Origin: Phenylobacterium sp. Root700
GTDB lineage: Bacteria > Pseudomonadota > Alphaproteobacteria > Caulobacterales > Caulobacteraceae
Reading direction: 5' to 3'
NCBI RefSeq assembly: GCF_001429025.1
Contig: NZ_LMHT01000035.1
Coordinates: 295,584-359,583, forward strand
Length of the DNA: 64,000 nt
This document shows, in pieces, positions 45,623-54,184 of this stretch. Both the position numbers and the translations under genes were made by a program. How positions within the stretch are numbered: the first letter of the stretch is position 1; every line of letters starts with the position of its first letter. Under the pieces are notes generated by a model. It did not search any database, was not told the origin of the DNA, and saw only the letters and a list, made by a program, of their open reading frames with translations.

Positions 45623-46009
45623 GTGCTTATGAAATCTTCCGCCGCCACGCTCGGCCTGGCCCTTGCCCTTGGCCTCATGCCAGGCGGCGCCAAGGCCGCG
45701 CCCGCCGCCGATCCCGGCGCCCGGCTATGGCTGCAATGCCGGGCCTGCCATTCGCTGAAGGCCGGCGAACCCAACAAGATCGGTCCGAACCTGCACGGGA
45801 TCATCGGGGCCAAGGCCGGCTCCCGCCCCGGCTTCCGCTATTCGCCGGCGATGGCGGCGTCGGAAATCACCTGGACCGACGCCGCGCTCGACGCCTGGCT
45901 GACCAAGCCGATGGCCATGGTGAAGGGCTCCAGCATGGCTTTCGCCGGCATGCCGGCCGCTGACGACCGCAAGAACCTGATCGCCTACCTCAAGCGCGAA
46001 ACGCGCTGA
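45623..46009 (+). CDS. Class I cytochrome c, periplasmic
   Basis: This 128-residue exported protein has a signal peptide (cleaved near residue 25, GGAKAAP), one haem c site CRACH (Cys39, Cys42, His43) and a likely axial Met in MAFAGM near residue 108; the fold matches mitochondrial-type cytochrome c (KIGPNLHGIIGAKAGSRPGFRYS). Start is GTG at 45623 with AAGGGGA upstream; ATG at 45629 is an alternative. It is 21 bases before the amine oxidase gene, so it is probably that enzyme's electron acceptor. Confidence 0.92.
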   Translation: MLMKSSAATLGLALALGLMPGGAKAAPAADPGARLWLQCRACHSLKAGEPNKIGPNLHGIIGAKAGSRPGFRYSPAMAASEITWTDAALDAWLTKPMAMVKGSSMAFAGMPAADDRKNLIAYLKRETR

Positions 46010-46030
46010 CCGCAGACGGGAAACAGACAT

Positions 46031-47443
46031 ATGAACCAGCCTCATCTCACCCGCCGCTCGCTCGCGTTCGCCGCCGCCTCGGCCGCGGTCATCGCCGGGG
46101 CCGCGCCGCGCCGCGCCTGGAGCGCGACCCAGGCCGACGTCATCGTGCTGGGCGCCGGCCTGGCCGGCCTAAACGCAGCCATGCTGCTCGAAGAACAAGG
46201 CCTGAAGGTCATCGTCCTGGAGGGACGCGACCGCGTCGGGGGACGGGTCAACACGCTCTATGACGTGCCCGGCCGCCCGGAGAGCGGCGGCCTCCAGGTC
46301 GGCGAAGCCTATGCTCGGGTGATCGACACCGCCGGGCGCCTTGGCGTCGGTCTCGTCGCGCCGCAGATGGACCCCGGCGGCTTCGGGATCATCTCCGGCG
46401 GCCGCACCATGACGATGGCCGACTGGCCGAGCGCTCCCCAGAACAAGCTCGACGGCGAGGACCGCGCCAAGCCGCCGTTCGCCCTGCTCGAATCCTATCT
46501 GCGCAAAACGCCGCCGCTCGAAACCCTCGCCAGCTGGCGCGAACCGGAAATGGCAGGACACGACATCGCACTCAGCGCCATGCTCACGAACATGGGCGCC
46601 TCACCGCAAACCCTGCGCCTGATCAACGCCTCGCTGAACGCCAACCACATCGACACGGTCTCGGCCCTGCACATGATGCGGGCCGCCACGGTGTTCCGTC
46701 TGGGCGGCCGCAAGACCTTCGTGATCGAAGGCGGCTCCAGCCGCCTGCCGCAGGCCATGGCCAAGTCGCTGAAGGCTCCCATCCGGCTGAAGACCTCGGC
46801 GACGGCGATCTCGGTCGAGAAGGACGGGGTCAGCGTCACCACCGCCAGCGGAGCGGTGATCCGCGCCCGCCACGTGATCTCCACCCTGCCCTTCAGCGTG
46901 CTGCGCGACCTGAGCCTCGACGCACCGCTTAGCCCGCAGCAGGCCAGCGCCATCGCCGACATGCCCTATGTCCGCATCACCCAACTGCACTTCACGGTGG
47001 CCGAGCCGTTCTGGAAGACCGATGGCGCGCCCCGCTACATGTGGAGCGACGGGCCGCTGGACCGGGTGCTCGACTATGGCGGCTCGAACGACGGCGTACT
47101 CAACGCAGTGATCTGGCTGAACGGCGAAAGCGCCGACGAGGCCGACCGCGCGCCGGCGCAGGCCATCGCCGCCAAGCTGATCGCGGAGTTGGAGGCCGCC
47201 CGCCCGGCCGCCAAGGGGCAGCTCACCTTCGAGAAGCGGGTCAGTTGGCAACGTGATCCGTTCGCCCGCGGCGCCTATCACCACTGGGCGCCTGGCCAGA
47301 TCTCGCGCCTCGCGACCGCGAGCTTCGAGCCCGCAGGCCGGTTGCACTTCGCCGGAGAGCACACGGCCGACCTCGCCACCGGCCTGGAAGGCGCCATGGA
47401 GTCGGGCGAGCGGGCCGCGCTCGCCATCCTCGCCTCCGCCTAG
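46031..47443 (+). CDS. Tat-exported flavin monoamine oxidase/dehydrogenase
   Basis: The 470-residue protein has a twin-arginine signal (TRRSLAFAAASAAVIAGAAP), an FAD-binding Rossmann motif (VIVLGAGLAGLNAAMLLEEQG, then EGRDRVGGRVNT) and the C-terminal FAD segment HFAGEHTADLATGLEGAMESG. It belongs to the MAO superfamily. The adjacent cytochrome c gene suggests a periplasmic amine dehydrogenase that passes electrons to cytochrome rather than O2, as reported for nicotine-degrading NicA2. The amine substrate is unknown. A strong hairpin terminator follows. Confidence 0.88.
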   Translation: MNQPHLTRRSLAFAAASAAVIAGAAPRRAWSATQADVIVLGAGLAGLNAAMLLEEQGLKVIVLEGRDRVGGRVNTLYDVPGRPESGGLQVGEAYARVIDTAGRLGVGLVAPQMDPGGFGIISGGRTMTMADWPSAPQNKLDGEDRAKPPFALLESYLRKTPPLETLASWREPEMAGHDIALSAMLTNMGASPQTLRLINASLNANHIDTVSALHMMRAATVFRLGGRKTFVIEGGSSRLPQAMAKSLKAPIRLKTSATAISVEKDGVSVTTASGAVIRARHVISTLPFSVLRDLSLDAPLSPQQASAIADMPYVRITQLHFTVAEPFWKTDGAPRYMWSDGPLDRVLDYGGSNDGVLNAVIWLNGESADEADRAPAQAIAAKLIAELEAARPAAKGQLTFEKRVSWQRDPFARGAYHHWAPGQISRLATASFEPAGRLHFAGEHTADLATGLEGAMESGERAALAILASA

Positions 47444-47450
47444 AAAGCAG

Positions 47451-47477
47451 AAAGGCCGGAGCTCAGCTCCGGCCTTT
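47451..47477. terminator. Bidirectional intrinsic terminator
   Basis: AAAGGCCGGAGC and GCTCCGGCCTTT form a perfect 12-bp stem with a TCA loop; A-run and T-run ends make it work in both directions between the converging amine oxidase and lyase genes. Confidence 0.85.
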
Positions 47478-47483
47478 CGTTCG

Positions 47484-48416
47484 TCAGGCGAAGCCCAGCG
47501 GCAGGCCCGCATCGGGCGTGAACCCATAGAGCGGCTCGCTCGGCACGGCGTCGGCCAGGATGCCGCGCACGGCCAGCAGCGCCTCGACGTCGATCCCGGT
47601 GCGCAGGCCCATGGCCTCCAGCATAAAGACCAGATCCTCGGTGACGATGTTGCCGCTGGCGCCAGGCGCGAACGGGCAGCCGCCCAGCCCGGCGAGCGAG
47701 GCGTCCAGTGTGGTGATCCCCACCTCCAGGCCGGCCAGGGCGTTGGCCAGGCCCAGGCCGCGGGTGTTGTGCAGATGCAGCCCGGACAGCGCATGGTCGC
47801 CGACGACGCCGCGCACCAGGCGCACCAGGCGCTTCACCTGCGCCGGGTTGGCGTAACCCGTGGTGTCCGACAGCCCGACCTCGTCGCAGCCCGCCTCCAT
47901 CAAGGCCTCGGCGATCTCCAGCAGCTTCGAATCGGCGATCGGCCCTTCGAGGGTGCAGCCGAAGGCCGTCGACAGCCCGCCTTCGAAGCTGGGACGCTGC
48001 TCAGCCGGCAGGCTGGCGATCAGGGCCCCGATCTCGCGGGCTTCCTGCAGCACCTGGGCGTGGGTGCGGCGCAGGTTCTTCAAGCTGTGGGTTTCGCTGA
48101 TCGACACCGGCAGCGTGATCTTGTGGGCGCCCGCCTGCACCGCGGCCTGCGCTCCGCGCAGATTCGGCACCAGCACCGCGACCGTCAGACCCGGAATAGT
48201 CCTGGCGAAGGCCACCACCTCGGCGGTGTCGGCCAGTTGCGGCAACAGGCTCGCGGGCACGAAGGACCCGACCTCGATCTCGCGCACGCCGGCCGCCGCC
48301 TCAGCGGTGATCCAGGCCTTCTTCGCCTCCAGCGGCATGATGGGCGTGATGCTCTGGAGTCCGTCGCGAGGGCCAACCTCGCTGACAAGGATGTCGATAT
48401 CGGTCGCGGTGGTCAT
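47484..48416 (-). CDS. Hydroxymethylglutaryl-CoA lyase family protein
   Basis: DRE-TIM metallolyases of this family cleave 3-hydroxy-3-methylglutaryl-CoA or related tertiary-hydroxy acyl-CoAs to acetyl-CoA and an oxo acid. The 310-residue protein has SEVGPRDGLQ, the metal HxH in LHLHNTRGLG (HMG-CoA lyases usually have HCHDT) and the catalytic Cys loop GLGGCPFAPGASGN. The altered HLHNT motif and the catabolic setting leave room for a different substrate, such as a citramalyl-type CoA ester. It is divergent from the CoA-transferase gene across operator site B. Confidence 0.85.
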   Translation of the reverse strand: MTTATDIDILVSEVGPRDGLQSITPIMPLEAKKAWITAEAAAGVREIEVGSFVPASLLPQLADTAEVVAFARTIPGLTVAVLVPNLRGAQAAVQAGAHKITLPVSISETHSLKNLRRTHAQVLQEAREIGALIASLPAEQRPSFEGGLSTAFGCTLEGPIADSKLLEIAEALMEAGCDEVGLSDTTGYANPAQVKRLVRLVRGVVGDHALSGLHLHNTRGLGLANALAGLEVGITTLDASLAGLGGCPFAPGASGNIVTEDLVFMLEAMGLRTGIDVEALLAVRGILADAVPSEPLYGFTPDAGLPLGFA

Positions 48417-48435
48417 GTCGCCCCCTTGAAGCTCT

Positions 48436-48457
48436 AATGATATACTTATAGATCATT
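48436..48457. promoter_or_regulatory. 22-bp palindromic operator, site B
   Basis: AATGATATA-CTTA-TAGATCATT is a near-perfect 9-4-9 palindrome (one arm mismatch), 20 bases before the lyase start and 53 before the CoA-transferase start. It contains a TATACT -10-like hexamer. Near-identical sites occur at 54123 and 57153. Confidence 0.7.
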
Positions 48458-48510
48458 TTTAGGAGCGCCCGTCACGTAGGCAGGCGAGCGTATCAAAAAA
48501 GGACTGCGCC

Positions 48511-49695
48511 ATGACCGGCGGCGACGACGCCCTCCCCCTCGCCGGACTAAAGGTGGTCGAGTTCACCCACATGGTGATGGGCCCCTCCGCGGGGGTCATC
48601 CTCGCCGACCTGGGCGCCGAGGTGATCAAGGTCGAACCGATCGGGGGCGACCCGACGCGCCGCTTGCTGGGTTCGGGCGCGGGCTACTTCCCGATGTACA
48701 ACCGCAACAAGCGCAGCATCTGCGTCGATCTGAAGAGCCCCGAGGGCCTGAAGGTCGCCCGGCGCCTGGCGGCCGACGCCGACGTGGTCATCGAAAACTT
48801 CAGACCGGGCGCGCTGGTGAAGCTCGGCCTCGACTGCGAGTCGCTGCGCGCTGAAAATCCCCGGCTGATCTACTGTTCGGCCAAGGGCTTCCTGAAAGGC
48901 CCCTACGAGAACAGAGCCGCCCTGGACGAGGTGGCCCAGATGATGGGCGGCCTGGCCTATATGACCGGCCCTCCCGGCCGGCCGCTGCGCGCGGGCGCCT
49001 CGGTCATCGACGTCACCGGCGGCATGTTCGGCGCCATCGCCATCCTGGCCGCGCTGGAAGAGCGTCGGCGGACGGGCCTGGGCCAAGAGGTGAAGTGCTC
49101 GCTGTTCGAGACCACCGCCTTCCTGGTCGGCCAGCACATGGCGCAGATGGCGGTGACCGGCGTCGCCGCCAAGCCGATGCCGGCCCGCGTCTCGGCCTGG
49201 GCGATCTACGACGTCTTCGAGACCAAGGACGCCCAGCAGGTGTTTGTCGGGGTGGTCAGCGACGCCCAGTGGACGGCCTTCTGCCGCGGCTTCGCCCTGG
49301 ACGAGTTCATCGCCGACGAGTCGCTGGCGCTCAACAATCAGCGCGTCGAGGCCCGGGACCGTATCCTGCCGAAGGTCAGGGAGCTGTTCGCCAGCCTCAC
49401 CGCCGCCGACCTGCTGGCCAAGCTGGAGACGGTCGGCCTGCCCTTCGCGCCGATCTGCCGGCCTGAAGACCTGTTCGACGATCCGCAGCTCCAGGCGCAG
49501 GGGCTGGTCGACGTGACCTTGGCCGACGGTCGTACGACCAGCCTGCCCGCCCTGCCGGTCGAGATCGGCCAGCAACGGATGGGCGTGCGCATCGATGTTC
49601 CGAGCGCCGGCCAGCAGAGCCGGGAGATCCTCTCGGGCCTTGGCCTTGGCGGCGGCGAGATCGACACCCTGATCGCCGCCGGCGCAGTCGCCTGA
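48511..49695 (+). CDS. CaiB/BaiF family III CoA-transferase
   Basis: This 394-residue enzyme moves CoA between a donor thioester and a carboxylic acid through an Asp-linked intermediate. It shows LAGLKVVEFTHMVMGPSAG, the nucleotide-like loop GAEVIKVEPIGGDPTR, YNRNKRSICVDLKSPEG and ALDEVAQMMGGLAYMTG with the catalytic Asp, then SVIDVTGGMFG. It begins the plus-strand transcript with the LeuCD-like pair, 38 bases before leuC. The acid it activates is probably the cluster substrate or an intermediate. Confidence 0.9.
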   Translation: MTGGDDALPLAGLKVVEFTHMVMGPSAGVILADLGAEVIKVEPIGGDPTRRLLGSGAGYFPMYNRNKRSICVDLKSPEGLKVARRLAADADVVIENFRPGALVKLGLDCESLRAENPRLIYCSAKGFLKGPYENRAALDEVAQMMGGLAYMTGPPGRPLRAGASVIDVTGGMFGAIAILAALEERRRTGLGQEVKCSLFETTAFLVGQHMAQMAVTGVAAKPMPARVSAWAIYDVFETKDAQQVFVGVVSDAQWTAFCRGFALDEFIADESLALNNQRVEARDRILPKVRELFASLTAADLLAKLETVGLPFAPICRPEDLFDDPQLQAQGLVDVTLADGRTTSLPALPVEIGQQRMGVRIDVPSAGQQSREILSGLGLGGGEIDTLIAAGAVA

Positions 49696-49733
49696 CCCAC
49701 AGTTCGTTCCGCCTAAACGCCCCCGGAGCCCCC

Positions 49734-51140
49734 TTGGCGAAGACCCTCTTTGAAAAGATCTGGGACCGCCATCTCGTGCAGCGGCTGGATGCGACCTCGG
49801 ACCTGATCCTGGTCGATCGGGTGTTCCTGCACGAACGCACCGGCTCGGTCGCCCTGCGCAGCCTCAAGCAGGCCGGGAGAGCGGTCGCCGCTCCACGGCA
49901 GGTGTTCTGCACCATGGACCATGTGGTCGACACCTTCCCGGGTCGGGGGGACAAGACCACCATGCCCACCGGCATGAACTTCATCACCGCCACCCGCGAG
50001 GCGGCGCTGGAAGCCGGACTGACGCTGTTCGACCTGGGCGACGAGCGCCAAGGCATCGTCCATGTGATCTCGCCCGAGCAGGGCATCGTGCTGCCGGGCG
50101 CGACCGTGGTCTGCCCCGACAGTCACACCTGCACTCAAGGGGCGCTGGGGGCGCTGGCCTGGGGCATCGGATCGACCGAGGCCGAGCACGCGCTGGCGAC
50201 CCGAACCTTGCGGGTCGCGCGCCCGAAGACCATGCGGATCAACATCCGCGGCCGCCTGGACGAGGGCGTGACGGCCAAGGACCTGGCGCTGCATATCCTG
50301 GCCACGCTGTCGTCGTCGGGCGCACGCGGCCATGCGGTGGAATACGCCGGTGAAGCCGTCCGCGCCCTGCCGGTCGAGGCGCGCCTGACCCTCTGCAACA
50401 TGGCGACCGAACTCTCGGCCTTCACCGCCCTGATCGCCCCCGACGACACCACGTTCGAGTACCTTCAAGGCCGGCCCTACGCGCCGAAGGGCGACATGTG
50501 GGATCAGGCCCTGGCCGAATGGCGCGATCTGTCCAGCGACGCCGAGGCGGTGTTCGACGTCGAGCACCACATCGACGCCGGCGAAGTCGCGCCGATGATC
50601 ACCTGGGGCACCAGTCCGCAGCAAGGCGTCGGGATCAATGGGCGCGTTCCGCTGTTCGAGGAGGTCGCCGGCCGCGACAGCCGCGAGGCCTATGACCGCG
50701 CCTTGAAATACATGGACCTGACGCCAGGCGCGGAGCTGGCGGACGTCGCCATCGATGCGGCTTTCATCGGCTCATGCACCAACAGCCGGATCAGCGACCT
50801 GCGCCGGGCGGCCGCGATCCTGAAGGGCCGCAAGGTCGCGCCGGGCGTGACGGCGATCTGCGTGCCGGGCTCCACCGCCGTCAAGCAGGCGGCCGAGGCC
50901 GAGGGGTTGGACCAGGTGTTCAAGGCCGCGGGCTTCGAATGGCGTGAATCCGGCTGCTCGATGTGCTTCTTCGCCGGCGGCGAGAGCTTCGGGCCAAAGA
51001 GCCGGGTCGTCACCTCGACCAATCGCAATTTCGAAAGCCGTCAGGGCCCGGAAACGAGGTCCCATCTCGCCTCGCCCGAGACCGTCGCGGCCTCCGCCGT
51101 GGCCGGCCGTCTCGCCGACCACCGCCGCCTGCTGTCGTAG
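49734..51140 (+). CDS. LeuC-type hydro-lyase large subunit, divergent
   Basis: The 468-residue aconitase-family subunit has the cluster cysteines in FIGSCTNSRISDLRR and SGCSMCFFAGGE and the DSHTCTQGALGALAWGIGST segment. Isopropylmalate isomerases usually read DSHTSTHGAFGALAFGIG and GCSMCLAMN, so this copy is off the biosynthetic norm. It starts with TTG at 49734 after CCCGGAG. Placed between a CoA-transferase and a LeuD-like gene in a catabolic cluster, it probably hydrates a substituted maleate/citraconate-like acid or isomerises a malate derivative. Confidence 0.82.
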   Translation: MAKTLFEKIWDRHLVQRLDATSDLILVDRVFLHERTGSVALRSLKQAGRAVAAPRQVFCTMDHVVDTFPGRGDKTTMPTGMNFITATREAALEAGLTLFDLGDERQGIVHVISPEQGIVLPGATVVCPDSHTCTQGALGALAWGIGSTEAEHALATRTLRVARPKTMRINIRGRLDEGVTAKDLALHILATLSSSGARGHAVEYAGEAVRALPVEARLTLCNMATELSAFTALIAPDDTTFEYLQGRPYAPKGDMWDQALAEWRDLSSDAEAVFDVEHHIDAGEVAPMITWGTSPQQGVGINGRVPLFEEVAGRDSREAYDRALKYMDLTPGAELADVAIDAAFIGSCTNSRISDLRRAAAILKGRKVAPGVTAICVPGSTAVKQAAEAEGLDQVFKAAGFEWRESGCSMCFFAGGESFGPKSRVVTSTNRNFESRQGPETRSHLASPETVAASAVAGRLADHRRLLS

Positions 51141-51150
51141 GGACGCATCG

Positions 51151-51771
51151 ATGCAATCCTTCACGAACCTGACCGCGGTCGCCATGCCCCTCGTCCGCGC
51201 CAATATCGACACCGACGCCATCATCCCCTCGCGGGAGATGAAGGGGGTCTCCAAGACCGGCCTGAAGGACGGCCTGTTCGCGGGCTGGCGCTATACGCAG
51301 ATCGGCGGCCGCGAGCCTACGCCAGGGTTTCCGCTCAACGACCCGAGCTATGACGGCTGCGCCATCCTGCTCGGCGGCGAGAATTTCGGCTGCGGGTCGA
51401 GCCGCGAGCACGCCGCCTGGGCGCTGGCCGAATACGGGTTCCGGGCGATCATTGCGCCGTCCTTCAATCCGATCTTCTTCGGCAACTGCGTGCGCAACGG
51501 CATCGTGCCGGTCATCGCGGATCTGGCCTTCATCGAGGCCGCCGCCAAGGCGGTTTCGCAGGCGCCCCAGACCCACAGGATGACGGTCGACCTCGAGGCG
51601 ATGACCGTGACCTCGCCCGACAATGCGAAGGCTGGCTTCGCGCTGGAGCCCGAGGCTCGCGAGATGCTGCTGCACGGCCTCGACGGCATCGACCTGACTC
51701 TGCGCCTGCGCGACAAGATCGACGCCAGCGTCGACGCCGACCGGCTCGCGCGGCCCTGGATCTATCTCTAG
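51151..51771 (+). CDS. LeuD-type hydro-lyase small subunit
   Basis: This 206-residue swivel-domain partner of the LeuC-like subunit has VRANIDTDAIIPSREMK, GENFGCGSSREHAAWAL and AIIAPSFNPIFFGNCVRNGI. It lies 10 bases after the large subunit, so the two form one heterodimer. Its stop codon overlaps by 4 bases the end of the converging small gene on the other strand. Confidence 0.85.
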   Translation: MQSFTNLTAVAMPLVRANIDTDAIIPSREMKGVSKTGLKDGLFAGWRYTQIGGREPTPGFPLNDPSYDGCAILLGGENFGCGSSREHAAWALAEYGFRAIIAPSFNPIFFGNCVRNGIVPVIADLAFIEAAAKAVSQAPQTHRMTVDLEAMTVTSPDNAKAGFALEPEAREMLLHGLDGIDLTLRLRDKIDASVDADRLARPWIYL

Positions 51772-52235
51772 GCCGCCCCTTCGCGGCGCTCGTCGACGAG
51801 GGTGATCTGGAACAGCCGCTCATCGCGGAACCAGTGCCAGGTCCGCGCGCGGCTAAGGCCGTCCGCCGAGAGCTGAAGCATCTCGCAGACCTCGACGCCG
51901 GGCTGCGCCGTAAAGCCGAAGGTCAGGTAGAGCGTCCGGTCGTCCAGCGCCCGCATGCGACCGGCGATCCGGCCGTTGTCGAAGACGATCTCCTCGCCCT
52001 CCAGCACGCCTTCGAACACCAAGCTCTGCGTGCGGCCGTCCGGCCAGAGGTAGTCGCTCTCCTGCCGATAGGTCCGCCGTCCCAACCCGTCCTGCGGGAA
52101 CGAAACGTCGATCCGAAAATCATAACGGTCCAGCACCTCGAGCTTCGGCGTGACGAAGGTGTAGGTCCCGGTCCAGACGCCCGCATGCTTGGCCAGCAGC
52201 GGCAGCCGCTGCCCGATCAGAAAATCGTCAGTCAT
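51768..52235 (-). CDS. Small conserved protein (lipocalin-like), paralogue 1
   Basis: This 155-residue soluble protein has beta-rich alternation and shares with the protein at 56658-57104 a set of motifs: LAKHAGVWTGTYTF, YLWPDGRTQ, FDNGRIAGR, EMLQLSADGLSRARTWHWF and a terminal charged stretch. I associate the family with DUF3598-type lipocalin-like proteins, but that call is uncertain. No catalytic motif is evident. It is the last gene of a minus-strand transcript starting near operator site C. Confidence 0.7.
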   Translation of the reverse strand: MTDDFLIGQRLPLLAKHAGVWTGTYTFVTPKLEVLDRYDFRIDVSFPQDGLGRRTYRQESDYLWPDGRTQSLVFEGVLEGEEIVFDNGRIAGRMRALDDRTLYLTFGFTAQPGVEVCEMLQLSADGLSRARTWHWFRDERLFQITLVDERREGAA

Positions 52236-52297
52236 CAGGCTTGGCCCTCACGAAAAACGGGGCGGCGCGCGACAACTCGCCGCCCCTGCTGGAGCCG

Positions 52298-53194
52298 CTA
52301 CTTCGCGGCCGCCGCCTTGCGATCGAGGACCTTTTTGAAATAGGTCCAGCTCGTCTCGTTGGGACGCTTGTCGTCCACCGGCGGCGGGGCGGCGTATTCG
52401 GGATAGTTGGCCTTGATCTGCTCGCGGATCACCGGCGGCAGGGCGTCGATCCCGGCGACCGTCTGGCCCGTCGCGTTCACGACCATCAGCCCAGAGCGCC
52501 CGCTCATCTCCATCCAAGGCAGCCATTCGGCGACGCGCACCCACGCGACGATCGGGCTGGCTTCGGACTTCTTGGGATCGAGCAGATCGGCCTCGTCCGC
52601 GGCGAAGTCGAAAATCTCCATCGCGTGATAGTGGTTGCCGACAAAGGTCTGATAATCGCCCGCCAGCGGGTTCTTGTAGAACAGCGGGATTTCCGAGGCC
52701 ATGAACACCCGGCCATTCTGCACCCGGGCGTTCAGGGAGAACGGCTTGCCGGCGGCGTCAGTCGCGAACATCGGGGGCATGTTCACCGGATCGTTGGCGA
52801 CGTGGATCACGTCCACGGTCTTGCCCGTCCAAGGATTTTTCCAGGTCGTCAGCGCCTCGCCGGTCTTCGGGTCGAGGTAGAACATCAACTCGCGCGAGAC
52901 CATGCGGAAGCCCGGCCCCTTGACCGGATCGTTGATCGTCACGCACTGGCGAACGTTCATGCCCTCGACGTTGAACAGGTGCTTGTCCGGCTCGCCAGGC
53001 ACGCGCGAATAGGCCCGACCGGACCAGTGATAGACCACCGGCTTGCTGTCCTTGGTCGAGCACTGGACCTTGCGCATGGCGGTCAGGGCGTCGGCGCCCT
53101 TGGACAGGTCCAGCGGCTTGGCCAGAACCGGCGAGGCCGCGGCCATCGCCGCCAACCCGGCCAGCATCGCCAGGTGAGAGATCATCTTCTTCAT
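52298..53194 (-). CDS. DUF1838 family exported protein
   Basis: This 298-residue protein has a signal peptide (MKKMISHLAMLAGLAAMAAASPVLA) and the DUF1838 signature: VVYHWSGRAYSRVPGEPD, HLFNVEGMNVRQCVTI, TWKNPWTGKTVDVIHVANDP. Function is unknown; it is found in catabolic clusters of related bacteria as far as I recall. I took ATG at 53194 (GGAGGGG upstream). It sits 26 bases after the Tat-exported protein gene, in the same transcript. Confidence 0.85.
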   Translation of the reverse strand: MKKMISHLAMLAGLAAMAAASPVLAKPLDLSKGADALTAMRKVQCSTKDSKPVVYHWSGRAYSRVPGEPDKHLFNVEGMNVRQCVTINDPVKGPGFRMVSRELMFYLDPKTGEALTTWKNPWTGKTVDVIHVANDPVNMPPMFATDAAGKPFSLNARVQNGRVFMASEIPLFYKNPLAGDYQTFVGNHYHAMEIFDFAADEADLLDPKKSEASPIVAWVRVAEWLPWMEMSGRSGLMVVNATGQTVAGIDALPPVIREQIKANYPEYAAPPPVDDKRPNETSWTYFKKVLDRKAAAAK

Positions 53195-53220
53195 GGGTTT
53201 TCCCCTCCGATTAGAATGCG

Positions 53221-54048
53221 TCAGCCGAGCCGATAGAGCTTGGGCTCGATGGGCTGGTTGAGGTCGTAGGCCGTCCACCAGATCTCGTTCTGCTTCACGC
53301 CGTCATAGAACAGGCGCACGCGCCCCGGCTGGGTGAAGCTGACGCCCGGGTTACGGTAGAAGTGCGAGTAGCGCCGCTCGTGCCACCCCTTGGGCGTCGC
53401 GAAGCCGAGCCAGACCACCTGGAAGTCGTCCTTGGTGATCCCGAACAGCGTCTTGCCGCCGCCCGGATCGTTGACCCGCACCGTGTAGATCGGCCGCCCG
53501 TCGGCCTCGTCGTCGGGCAGGCGATCGATGCTGAAGCCGTCATTGAGCGCGAAGCGGATGATCCCGAAGCCGAAGTTCTCCGACCATTCCTTGGACGCCG
53601 CGGCCCCGGGGATGGCCCCCTTCTCGTTGTAGGTGTCCACCCCGTCGAAGGCGATCTGGTAGTAGAGCGAGCCATCGGCCCGCTTGGCGTCGATCCGCAC
53701 CATGCCGTTGGCGGCATGGGCCTCGGCCGAGGCCGTGGGATAGGTCCGCCACATCCGATAGTCGGGCGACACGATGTGGTTCGCCTGGGTTCCGCTGGCG
53801 AAGAACACAGCCTTGCCCGTCATGATCAGCGTGCGCGGCTTGGCCCAGTCGGCCCCGCCCGCGGCGGCATGGGCGCGGGCGATGATCTCGGCGCCGGACA
53901 GTTCCGCGGCGGCCTGCGCCATCGCCGGTCCCGCTGCTCCGACCACGGCGATTCCCGCGCCGAGGGCGACGAACGCCTCCCGGCGACTCAGTCCGCCCGC
54001 CCCCGAATCCGCCTTCCGATTGTCACGTTCCAGCACCAGTTCCCCCAA
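53221..54048 (-). CDS. Tat-exported protein of unknown function
   Basis: The 275-residue product has a twin-arginine signal (SRREAFVALGAGIAVVGAAG, residues 21-40), followed by AEIIARAHAAAGGADWAKP, an opening that resembles periplasmic lipoprotein-sorting-like beta folds. The body has FDGVDTYNEKG and SHFYRNPGVSF motifs and many Trp/Tyr residues. Family not recognised. It is first in the transcript with DUF1838 and the small conserved protein, and divergent from the TonB-dependent receptor. Confidence 0.75.
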   Translation of the reverse strand: MGELVLERDNRKADSGAGGLSRREAFVALGAGIAVVGAAGPAMAQAAAELSGAEIIARAHAAAGGADWAKPRTLIMTGKAVFFASGTQANHIVSPDYRMWRTYPTASAEAHAANGMVRIDAKRADGSLYYQIAFDGVDTYNEKGAIPGAAASKEWSENFGFGIIRFALNDGFSIDRLPDDEADGRPIYTVRVNDPGGGKTLFGITKDDFQVVWLGFATPKGWHERRYSHFYRNPGVSFTQPGRVRLFYDGVKQNEIWWTAYDLNQPIEPKLYRLG

Positions 54049-54122
54049 AAACGCTCAACAAGGCCGGGCCACCGCTGCGCTTAGCGATCGTCGGTTGACA
54101 AGCGCGCGACAGTCCATGACCA

Positions 54123-54144
54123 AATGGCCTATTAGTATAACAAT
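54123..54144. promoter_or_regulatory. 22-bp operator copy, site C
   Basis: AATGGCCTA-TTAG-TATAACAAT keeps the 9-4-9 architecture and matches the consensus AATGATATA-N4-TATATCATT at 13 of 18 arm positions. It lies 40 bases before the receptor start and 74 before the Tat-protein start, in the only gap between the two divergent genes. Confidence 0.5.
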
Positions 54145-54184
54145 GGTCCAATTCGGATCGTATGGAAGGGGGGAAATGCTTCTC

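Noticed and set aside
49734..51771. Calling the LeuCD-like pair plain leucine biosynthesis genes (leuC, leuD)
   Set aside because: The signature is divergent and the neighbourhood is catabolic, without leuA or leuB; gene symbols were therefore withheld.
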